Origin: Dermatemys mawii
Taxonomy: Eukaryota > Chordata > Testudines > Dermatemydidae
NCBI GenBank assembly: GCA_007922305.1
Contig: ML677334.1
Coordinates: 17,182,344 to 17,246,343 of the forward strand
Direction: 5' to 3'
Length of the DNA stretch: 64,000 nt
In this document: positions 12,162 to 24,100 of the stretch, piece by piece
Layout: each line of letters begins with the position of its first letter
How positions within the stretch are numbered: position 1 is the stretch's first letter
Made by a program: the position numbers and the translations under genes
Notes under the pieces: model-generated
Database searches by the model: none
Told to the model about the DNA's origin: nothing
Seen by the model: only the letters and a program-made list of their open reading frames with translations

Positions 12162-15100
12162 GTTCAGCAAGAACAGTTCACCTAGACAAGGTTAAGGAAA
12201 ATACACTGTTCTGCCCAAGTTAAAAATATCCTTATAATTATTTTACTGAGAGCTCTAGTACCTCCACACTTTGAAACAGGAACTTGAAATTTGGCAAGAA
12301 AGTTATGCTGGCTACATCACGGATATGGTTTTTCAGTAAATGGAATGGACTATGTTCTGGAAACGATTTAGGGTTTTGTAGTAAAGGAGGCTGTTGTCTA
12401 TAAGACCCTGCCTCATTTGCTGCAGAAGTTGATAGGAAAACGAGGCAGAGCATTTCCATAAGAATAAGAGTGGTCTTGTGTGACTGAAGAAGTTGAACAT
12501 CACCCTAGATAATCAGACTCTAACCCTGTCTCCGCCACGGAGTCCTATGTGATGTTGAGCCGGTCTTTTAAACCAGTGGTTCTCAAAGTTTTGTACTGGT
12601 GACCTCTTTCACATAGCAAACCTCTGAGTGCGACCCCCTTCCCTTACAAATTAAAAACACTTGTTTATATATTTAACACCATTATAAATACTGGCGGCAA
12701 AGAGGGGTTTGGGGTGGAGACTGATAGCTTGTGACTCCAATGTAATAACCTCTCAACCCCCTGTTTGAGAACCCCTAATTTAAATCAACTTCTCAAAGGT
12801 GCCATTAACTGTGTGTTCTTCATTTTCTGGGTGCCCAGCTGACATATGTGGGGTCAAATTTGCAGAAGCGCTGAACATTCACAGCAGCAACTGAAGTTGA
12901 TTAAAACTGTGTTTGTCAATGTGTGAAGTGATATAAGATAACTGAGTACTCTGAAAATACCAGGCCTTATGTGTTTCAAGTTACATAGTCAAAATTAAAA
13001 AAGACACTTGATAATTTTGGCATTACTGTCTCCTGGCCTCAGATCTCCATATGTGAAATAGGGGTAACAACACCACCTAACGTCACAAAGGTGTTCTGAA
13101 AATCAAGTCGTTACTGTCAGTGAAGCACTCAATAAGAAAATGAACAGGTCTGTATTCAGTGCCAAGCTGGTTGATGTACATTAAACAAGGCCTGGGGACA
13201 CACACTGATTAAGGAAGAAAAAAGGAAATATTGAATTACTACCCACCCTCAGAATGAAGCAGGGTGGATAAATGGTATGTGATCATGTAGTTAAAGATGA
13301 TCATAATACATAAGCACAAAGGGACCAAATTAGGGTTGCACATGCTTAAAACACTGCAATTTCAATGTACACATCAATATGTTGCTAGTCTGTAAACCTG
13401 CTCTTGCACATCACCCACTCTGCCAAAGAATAGGGCAGCAAGTGTGGGCTTCATTCAGCTGCTGGACTGAGTGAATACACTCCCATATATCTATAATATT
13501 TTGCATCCCCAATTCTCTTACATTCGGCATACTTTCAATACAGTTACTGCAACAGCACTGAGATCAAAGGATTCTTGTTCATCCTTCTGGCTTCCTTCTC
13601 CCTTTCCAATTTAGCCTGCTCCGAACTCATTGAACCATGATCAGAGTGCATGCATGGTTTGTTCATAAATCAAAAATGTTTGCAGTACCATGCCAGGACT
13701 GGTAACGATCATTCCTTTGCATTCTTCTGCATATTTCTGCCATTCCAACTCTTCCCACTGAAGCATATTGGCAATCTCCTCTTCCGGGACTAAAGGTTTG
13801 TTGCATCGTAACAAGTAGAGTAGGATCTGATGCATTGACAGCACTTCTTTCCCACCATCTTAAAAACATATTAAAAACATTTATTAAAAACATCCCTCTC
13901 TTAAAGGAAAATAATGCATGAGTAGTAAAATGTTCAGATGGGTTAAATATAGCGCAAACTGCTCAGATAATTAACTAACAGGAACACAAATATTTTATTG
14001 ATAAATAGTGCACATACACAAGCACCTCAATTTGCTCAACTAGAAACAATAACATTAATGGTGGAAAGAATAATAGCTTAATCTTTTTTAAAGCCTCAAC
14101 TTTATTTAGTTGGCCGAATAGCTTTGAAATCTGCACGTAGAACCATAAGTTATATAGTCCTGTTACATTCTGCCTGTTTACATTTTATCGTTTCCTTTTA
14201 CAATAATAGTTTTAAACGGTTTAGGCATTATGTGGCTTTCTGGAGGAACATTCAGGAATTTTATGGGACGTTTATGGACGCACGCCATAAGTTATCCTGG
14301 CATTATGGACTGATATTCAGTGTTTATGTGCTGCACCTGCAGTAATGGAGACTGAAGAGTAGTCATGCTGAGTTACTGTCTCTGGATGAGCCAAGAACAT
14401 GTGAAAACTACTAACTACTTCTGAGCACTGCATTTTGTGACAAGTATAAAAAGCACCCTGACCGGGACAAGGCAGCCAATCATGACCGTGAAGTCCACAA
14501 AAGTAGAGATTAATTCATAATGGTCCTGTCAGGAATTTTATTGCAGAGATATCCACCATTCAAATTCTGCATGTAAACTTGTTTATGAAGGAAATGTTTG
14601 GATAGAAGATGAGGCATGCTACTAAGGTTCCTTCATGTACGAGACTCTCAAATCATTTCCTTAAACAAAAAGAGATTAATCTGTAAATATGGCAACATCA
14701 TTAAGTGAAAGGATTCATCATTACAAAGAAGCAGAAAATTTCAATCAATTTCCCTTCCATAAGACGTTCTGGTCCAGTCACAGTATGCTATCTGAAAGAT
14801 TTTTAGGGTCTTGTGCAAGGAGATGAGCAGAAACTAAGGGCTAAAAATCTTCTGGTGAAAATGCTATAGCACAAAGACTGCAATAATATTCTGAGAATCA
14901 TATGGAAAGTCTTCCTGAATCACCATGTCGGGGCAGGGGGTACAGTTTAAACCTCCAACTAATATAAAAAAAGTAGGCAAGTGATTCTCCAGTTCTAACA
15001 GGATTAGATCATGGAATAAAGAACATATTAGGATTGTAGAAGGTCAGGAACATGACCTACGCTAACAATCTTCCAGAAGACTTTCTTCAATAGAATTACC

Positions 15101-18100
15101 TTGTTCTAAATTCCAATGTAAAACCTACAACTGGGAAATAACTCCTTTTGTAATGACAAACTATCCTTAAGAGCTACAGAAGCGGATAGAATGAGCTACA
15201 CTGGCAGCCTAAAATGCAAAAACAACTTCTTAATTTGAAAACATTCCCTTTATAAAGGATCCATCTGACCTCACCTGGCAACAACTAATTTATTTCACTT
15301 GGCAAGAGGTTGTCCCTGAGCAGCAGCAGCAGCTAGGTATGTATATGAAATTGCTTATTTTAACACATACGGGGCTAATGAAGTTACAAGAGGAGAGTCT
15401 ATGATGTGGTCTAAGCAAAACACGATGGTACTGGATCCAGTTCTGAAATCTGGCATATTTTAGGCTTTTCCAGTGTTCACGGTCAAAATATTTCATGTTT
15501 GTGAACTCCCCCTCCGCTGATCATGGATCCCACAGAAAATCAACTACTCCATAGTATATATTTCCCTGATGTTCTGAACAATTAGGCACAGCAGTTTATC
15601 GCTCTTCACATCTGCAGCCTATGGCACTGAGCAAATATGATTCAATGTTCTGAGCCCCACAATGCCTACCATCTCAGCCAGCCTATGCAGACATTGTGAC
15701 AGCTAGAGACTGTATCTCTTGAGCCTGGTGTGAAAGACATAAGACAAGAAAATGGGGGGAGAGAGAGGGAGGGAATCAAGCAACTCATCCCTATATCTCT
15801 AAGAAGGCAGTGTGGGAATCCATTGTATCAATATCTTCAAAGAACTATAGATAAATAATATTCTGCAAATATACTCAGGATGATGGATTCCCACTCTGTA
15901 GAGATTAAGAAGCCCCAGAGATAACAACATACACTCACAATTAGAAAGGAATAAGATGCCTCACAAAGTGGAAACACCAGTTAAGAGATACATTCCAAAA
16001 ACAAACAACCAAACCTAGCAGGATAGAGTTAGTCAACTTCTAACCTAGAAATAGGTTACACACTTCACATTGGTCAAATCTATTTTCATTTTGTTCTAAG
16101 ATCAAGAGACGATCCAGAGCCCCATGTGGCCAGTTTAACAAATTGCCTAAAAAGAACTGAACTGATGTTTGCCACCAAACATCATACATTTGCTTTTGAC
16201 TGAATAAATTTTAAGATACAGGCCTGCTAAGCAACAACAACGATAGACGCAGTCTGACAGCTTTTAATATCCTGACTGCAGAGCCAAGCCAAACCATGTT
16301 TGAAGCTGGTTTAGCTGCAACTACGTTTACTATTTCAAACATGGTTCAAATCTTAGTATAGATAGGGTCTTAGGCATGGTTCTCTTCAAGTCAGATTGTT
16401 TCATGTCACATCTGAACTCTTAGTCAAAAAGGTGGAGGTACATTCTTATCTGGAATATATTAAGACCAAAAGCCATTCTACTTTATTTCATGGCACTTAC
16501 AATAAGGTGAATCAGCCACTGAAGCCTGAAGCTCACTTGTTCAGCAAGCTGAAATCATTGCTATTAAAAATAAACCCTTCTGCTAGAAGTGTCTGCGAGA
16601 AGTGCTTCAAATGGAGACTTTTTGGGGGACAATATTAATAATCATGTGACACCCGAAGTAGTCTAGAGGACATACTAAATACGAGATGGCCCTTGATCCT
16701 GGGAAGAACAGGAGAGTAGTTTACTTTCTACAAGGTCACAGAAAATCAAAATGGCAAATAAACTGAGTGCTGATGTCTGTATCCAAGAGAATACAAAAAG
16801 CAAAAAATAGAAAGGAAAGCAGAAGTTTTTGAGTGAGGCAAACAAAAGGATCCACCAGGGACTATTCACACTAGACCAGGGGCGGCCAACGTGAACCTGA
16901 GAAGGAGCCAGAATTTACTAAAGCATATTGCTAAAGAACCACAGTAATACATCAGAAGCACCCCATCAGCACCCCACTGCTCCAGTCCCTAGCACCTCCC
17001 GTCTGTCAGCAGCCCTGCCAGTCAGCACCTCCCGCAATCAGGTGTTTCGCATGCGCAGAACACTTCAGGGGAGGAGCAGTGAGCGCATGGCAGACTCGGG
17101 GGAAGGGGCAGGGTGGAGTGGGGGCAGAACAGGTGGTTGAACAGTGAGCGCCTCCTGGCCAATTGGAAAGTTAATGTCTGTAGCTCCAGAGTCAAAGCTC
17201 CCCAGAGCTAGCGCCTATGCCAGGAGCCGCATGTTAAGCTCTAAAGAGCCGCATGTGGCTCCAGAGCCATAGGTTGGCCACTTCTGCACTAGACTAAAAA
17301 GCTTTTCCACTTGAAAGGTATATGTTCTTGTAGACTCTTCCTGTGAAGTTGGAGAGCTTGAGACACTTAAGTACCTCTTCCACCTCATGAGCCGTGCTGA
17401 AATAAGTGCCAGGTTGGGATGGAAAGAGGTATCCTGGCTCTGAGTGACCAGCTGTAACTGACTAGGCTGTAACTTTATGGAATCAGGTAATTATTATTTC
17501 CAGGAGGAGAAGAAACCTGTTGCCTTTGTACCATTAAGGAGCAATTAAACTTTTGTCATTTGAAGGATCAGTGGTTAAATGTATGTGAACACCTTTTCTT
17601 AAAGGATGGAGATGTACTGTCCCTGTGGTCTATCCCCATCTCCTCCTCCACATAGCTACCAGTAACCCTTGTTAAGGAGGTAAAGCCAACTTTATGTGAC
17701 ATTAGGTATCTAAATACCCAAAATAAATAGAGGACTGCTCTCATATTGAGAATATTGCTATGGAAATGATTCTCCTGGAAGAACCAGAGGTAGACCTTCA
17801 GCTGGTATGTCTTTTCATAGCTCCACTGAAGTTATGAAATGTATACCAACTGAGGATCTTCTCCCAGATATTGTGGGTATGGGAAACCCCTATGTAGGCT
17901 TTTCATACAAGAGTAGACACAGTCCTTTCTGCACCAAAGACTGTTCCTTGGCTTGAGGGTTGGATTAAACCAGGTCAGACTGGTGTTTTTTTCCCTCTGG
18001 TGATTCATGTCTTAATGCTTCAGAATCCCAGCTTCCATTAAAAAAAATAAAGCCTCCAGCTCTTTCGACTGCAAATAAAACTTTCACATTGTGGACCAAG

Positions 18101-21100
18101 TGCAAATCAATACAGTGATTCTGCCTGAACCTTCAGTCCACGTGAAGAAATAGCTATGAGGCCCATAAAAATGGTTCCTCCTTGTTTGAAGAGATGCATA
18201 AGAGTTTGAAAGCCTAATTTTCATCCAACTATATGACATAAACTTACCTGGAAGAAACCTCACAAACCGTGGCATGAAATGAAATCTTGGACAACAAGAA
18301 CTGTTTTCAAATGAAGGACCTTAAATAACAAAATTAACAGAAAAAGAATTAAATCTCTGAAAACATATTTGCAGAAACAGAGAGTAAAGTCCTGGCTCTA
18401 CTGAAATCAATGGAAGTTGTGCTACTGACTTTAACAGGGCCACAATTTTACCCAGAATATCTAAATCTTCAGTGAAATTATCAAAACACAGCATGGTAAA
18501 AGGAGCAGTAGAAATAATGTACTTTTTGGCCCACTATATAACAGAAATGTCCATGTGGGCAGCAAGAAGAAATTCTGCTTATATAATCAATGCATTACAA
18601 AAAAAAGTTCTGTAAGAACACAGGAATCAAGAATTTGCTTTTGTTTTGATTTTGTCTTCGTTCCAATAATGGTACTTATCTTTATACAGACTAACAAGAA
18701 AAAAAAATGTTCTATGTTATTGTTTCTTCCTCCTTTCCTATGATATTAGTTATGGCTTCATGTGAAAAGGAAAGCTCAAAACGAAATGTGACTTACAACT
18801 GTAGAAAGTAAAGGGCAGTACAAGCAATGCCAGTAATACTTAATCCAAAAAACAGATCATGCAGTATATTCGACAACTAATCAAAGGAAGAACACACGAA
18901 ATATTAAGCATATATGCATCTCTGTGTTACAGCAAGCATTAAATATATCTTCATGGGAAAAGCCAAGCACCAAAAGATATTTTCATATTTTAAACTGAAA
19001 TTCTTCTAAAACTTCTCTTGTTTTAGACTGAGCAAAAGTTTTAATTCTGAAAATTTGTTGTGCACAATCTTAAAATGTATATATGTGTCCAGCTATCCTG
19101 GTAAAATTTTCAGCTCTAACCATAGCCCAGTAGGCATAGGAATCCTATGTCGCTGTCTATATGACATTATTTAGTACTTTCATTTTACTATAGGACAAAT
19201 GCTTTTAGTCTGTGTGCTTGTCAGGGCAAAGATAACATTCTGTTTGACAACCTGACAACAAAGTGTGACGGAGTCAGACCAGAAGGATATAGGAGAGTGC
19301 TGGAAGGCAGGTATATTAGTCTGAGGATGTGCAGGTCCTTGTTCCCTGGATAGCCAAACAAAGGCTACTCCAGGCCAATCAAGACACCTGGGGCCAATTA
19401 AGAACCTTCTAGAAAGGAGTAGAAACAGCTAGCCTAATTGGGACACCTGAAGCCAATCAGGGACTGGCTGAAACCAGATAAAAACCTCCCAGTTAGTCAG
19501 GTGGGTGTGGGTGTCAGGAGCTGTGGAAGGAAGTTATGCTGTTGGTGAGACTGAGTGTTGGACAACATACCATACTGAAGGAAGGAGGCCCTGAGGTAAG
19601 GGTGAAGTGGAGTTTGAAGAAGCGGGGACTGCTGTGGGGAAGTAGCCCAGGGAATTGTATTGTGTTTTGTGGATAGAAGGTCAGCCATCTTAGCTGATAC
19701 TATTAGGGTCCCTGGGCTGGAGTCCAGAGTAGAGGGCGGGCCCGGGCTCCCCCCTTTTCCATCTTCCATACTGGCCTGTGATGAAGGTAACTCACTAGGC
19801 GGTGACTCTTGCCAATTATACTGAGAAAGGGAGGTCACTCTGGGGCCTAGATGAGTTTCTGAGGCCCCTAAATCTGCCAGGAAGTGCAGGACCCACAAGT
19901 ACAGACTTGGAGCTTTGTCACAAAAGCTTCACGAAAACATTATTGTGTAACATAAATAATATAATTAACAGCTCATTTAAAACAAAAATCATGTAAGTGT
20001 AATTAAGGAAGTGTTAAATGTCTTATCCAAGAGACCTGGATGACAACTCTGAGCATTGTTAGTTTCTACACACCTACTATAACGAACCTTGATAAACTGT
20101 TTGCTCTTGGTAAAAGCAAACCAGAAACTTATCCATATCATTAAAAATGGAACACATTCAATTTTGCTACTTCAAGTTCTCCTTTTTAAACCAAAGCATG
20201 CTTTAAAACCTAGATACAATTACTGAATTCGTAAATAACATTTAATATTTCTGTGTGTGTATATCTTTTAACTGTATGGTTACCTATAAGATTCCAGTCA
20301 TAGAGTTCCAAAATATCTCTGAATAGATACAAAGAGAATAATTCAAGTCCTCTCACACAAAAATTCTGGAAAAGAAAAAGGCCAGAATATCATTATTCAA
20401 ATATTTCAACACATAAACAATACAATCTGGAGACGATACTGCTCAATGATTAGTAAATCTTTAGGCATATGACTTTCTATTATTCATTTAAGCATCACTT
20501 AGCATTTGAGGCCTCTTCTGAAAGCATGTTAATTCATATTAAGGGTTCTTTATTAAAGGCCCAAATCCACAGTAGAGACAGGACTGCAAATTAATTTACT
20601 ATGCACCAAAAGCCTTTCACCTGAATAAGTTAAAGAGATGATATATTTATTACAAACACCTCTCTCATAATTCCTCAGTTTTGCATCTTCTTGCTAAAAA
20701 GCTTATAAATCATCATTTGTGATATCACCACCACTCCCTAAGCAACAAATACATACAGCACAAATTCAGGATTATGACCTTAAGAGCAGAAAAATTCCTC
20801 AGCTCAACTGGGAAAGAAGCCACTCTAGTTTTCAGCCACAAATGAGGACCGTGTCTTAAAAACAGTATTTTAGGTCAATACAACTGTATAAAATAACAGC
20901 TCAAGTCAATATAAATTGTACGCATATGAAGCCAACCAAAATATTCCAAACCCAACAAAATCTCTTTGGCAAGGATGCCTTGATAGGCACAGGCAATCGG
21001 CTAGGCCTCCACAAAGATAAGTTCCTTATTTTGACTGCTGTCCTTTTATTACTTTAAATCAAGATTTGGAGACAGCATGGTAGATTCATTATGAGGAAGT

Positions 21101-24100
21101 TAATCACACTGAGATCCACATTAATCTTGTTTTGGAATTTTGGACCTCTTACATATATTTAGATAAATCTACTGCTAAGTGACAGACAAAAGAAAAAGAA
21201 AAAATATGTAAATATATGGGACTAAACTAAACATTGATCCTATCTTAGTAGTTAATATGCAAGGGAAATCTACACCTAGACATTGCAGCAATTTACTCCA
21301 CATATTTAGCTTAATCAAAGACTGTCTTAATACAAACCACATTATAAAGTGAAATTGCTTTGTTTGTATTTATAGGGATTTGTTTGTTTGCTTTGCTTTT
21401 TTGCATCATTTTAGATCAAAAGGCAGCCCTGTTCTAGTGATCAGATCTCAGGGCCAGGAGTCAAAAAAGTCAAATACTAGTCTTAGGGCTAGTCTCTACT
21501 GGCAATGTTAAAGCGCTGAGGTGTCAGCGCTTTAACATGGCTTGTGTAGTCGCGGCAGATCTCTGAAAAGTTCAAAGATGTATGGCTAAAGCTGAGTATT
21601 GTTAATTTTAGTTTTAGTATATAGTATTCTAGATATATGCTTAAAGCTTTATGTAGAAATCATAAGTTTCCATTCAGCTATACATTCGGAGGGTGCATGA
21701 GGCTAGATGATATAGAGTTAATCCTTTAAACATATCAACAATTCATAACCTAAACAGATCTCTTGACTAATTATTCCCCTTACCTCAGGCATCATCTCTT
21801 CAATGAAATGAATTGTATAGTCAATGTTAAATCTGATTACTTTACATAGAGGAATCTGGAAGGAAAATAGAAGAGAGGTTTAGTTTGAAAGGACGTATGG
21901 TGCTGACGGCATCACTGAGACAATTTTGTTTCCTAAGAACTTCCATCTGATGAAAAGTAAATCTGTTTCCTCAGTGAGTTCATACAAAGTTTGGGACAGG
22001 AGGGAGAGAGAGAAATAAATGACTATAATAACTCTGCTTGTGAAACAACATAGGACTGACAGGAATCATTGGTAAACAGTGCCATCTACTGGAGATTACG
22101 TTTTATTCAGCAAAAGCAAAATTCAGTCAACTAACAGATCTCTCTTCTCCCATTTTGAAAATGTTATATTTGTAGATGAATTTATTGTGCATGGAGCCAG
22201 ACTGGTCTAGCGATATAGAAGCAAAGTGTTTTTAGCCCACTATTAATTCCATTAGCCATTCTGTCTTAACACGTCTTTATTAATGGGAGCATAAAACAGG
22301 GACTTGCAGTACAGATTTGTAGGTTTACACAAAATAGACCTAAAAAACACACACATATAAGGGGGAACTATACCATCTGGTAAACCAAATATTTAATCAG
22401 TGTTTAGTACAGAAGCTTGCAAAGTCCACAGACTGCCCCCCACCACCCTGATTCCTAGAGGGACAATGTCAACCTGATTATTTTTTTATTGATCAATTTA
22501 AAAAATATATATGATTTGCTAGAATACCCCTTGCAACTATTTTTTCCAATCTCCCTGTCAAAATATTACAGAACTTTTTCTATTCTGCTGCTGCTATTGC
22601 TTATTATTATGAGGGTCTTTACAGGAAAGGAGAGTGGGCGGGCTCAATATAAACTACCACATATGCTTGGGCCAAACTCTCCATTTTTCCTTCATCTTCA
22701 TTTTTGTCTGCAGCCTCTTCCATTTCAGCTTTACTGCAGTTGTTACTAGTAAATATACTAGCTCTCTCAGATCAGGGCATGAGACACATGTTATAATGCT
22801 AGCACATAAGACAGGAAATGCAACTGACTGTATACAGATTGCTGTCAAACACATGAAGTAAACACATTGAAAAGAGAGAGAGGTTTTTTTCTATAATCTC
22901 CATCAGTTAAAGAGATTTTTTTTTGCGGAGGCGGGGGGGGGGGGAGCGTGGTGGTGAGGAGAATGTTGGCATCAATTTTCATCTGGAAACAGTCTTCAAG
23001 ATGATGGCATCCCTTTAAAGGTCCCCCCACCCCTTCATTAAAAAAGAACCCTATCACACCCCAGTAATCACAAGAATTGTATAACAAATCAGGACTCCTG
23101 TATAACACAAAAAAAAGGGGGGACGGACAGACAGGATTGCAGTTTTGTGCTTTCAAGGGGTTTTTGAACAGCCAGTTTTAACTTCAATTGTGAAAAATAC
23201 TTTGACAATTTATTTTTAAATTTGTAGCACTCATTACTAAGACTCCACTCGTGTGTAGCATTGAAATATTAAAAAAATATTTAATTACACTTTCAATCAT
23301 TAGCAGTGCCATTTCCACTGATCTTAAAATTTAGCACCTATACCATACAGCTTTACAGTTTGGATTCTGAAGGTTTTGGTGCAAAAAGCAAGCAGGCAGT
23401 CCAGTACACACACAACTGCATGTCTTTCTAGTGAGCCATGGGAGAACTTAAATCTTGCCATTTTTAAGACAACATGGCTGAAGCTTTCACTATTCCTGCA
23501 GATATAAGAGACCACCTCGTAATGATCAATGATTCATGAAACTGAAGCAATTTAAGGTCCCAATCCTGCAAGGGATCTCTGTACCTGCCAAGAGGCACAC
23601 TGACTTCAATTCACCGGTACAGTACAAGTTCCTGTCTGCATGCATCTGCTTGCAGCGCCTTGGTCCTGGGCTTCCCTTCCTCCCACCCCGACAGAAAATA
23701 CATAGCTCTTGGTAATGTTACTCTTTAGGCTCAGAGAGGTAGCCGCATTAGTCTGGATTTGCAGAAGTGACAAAGAGTCCTGTGGCACCTTAGAGACTGA
23801 CTAAAGTATTGAAGCATAAGCTTTCGTGGGCTAGTACCCACTTCGCTGGATGCATGTATCTTTAGGCTATATCTATTAAGTATAGTTGTTGCTAGGAAGT
23901 TTCCAGACATAATGATCTTTGTAGATGTTCCCCCTCATTATGAGCTTGTTTATTCCGAAACAAAACCCCCTGCAGATTATCAATATAAAATTAAGAATGT
24001 GACAAATCCTCTTTCTTCAAATGTATTTGATACTGGATATCTTCCAATAGAAATTAAAAATTTGGATATAGAAACATGTTACTCAATGTTTGAGGGGAAA

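Larger units (their letters stand above)
7229..13688 (-). other. DROSHA intron 12-13
   Basis: 6.5 kb with the MIR-like SINE (7,430), the Penelope-like structure (9,796), the N gap and a hAT element (12,574). No gene seen in the remainder. Confidence 0.8.
18320..21783 (-). other. DROSHA introns 10-11 and 9-10 (around exon 10)
   Basis: Contains exon 10 at 20,284-20,365, the solo LTR at 19,264, the MITE hairpin at 21,506 and short AT-rich runs. No other gene. Confidence 0.8.

Noticed and set aside
19497..19898. 133-codon minus-strand ORF
   Set aside because: Falls entirely within the putative solo LTR, on the strand opposite to the AT-box.
23325..23520. Exon-like 63-codon minus-strand ORF
   Set aside because: No acceptor/donor pair in phase with DROSHA and no similarity to the protein.
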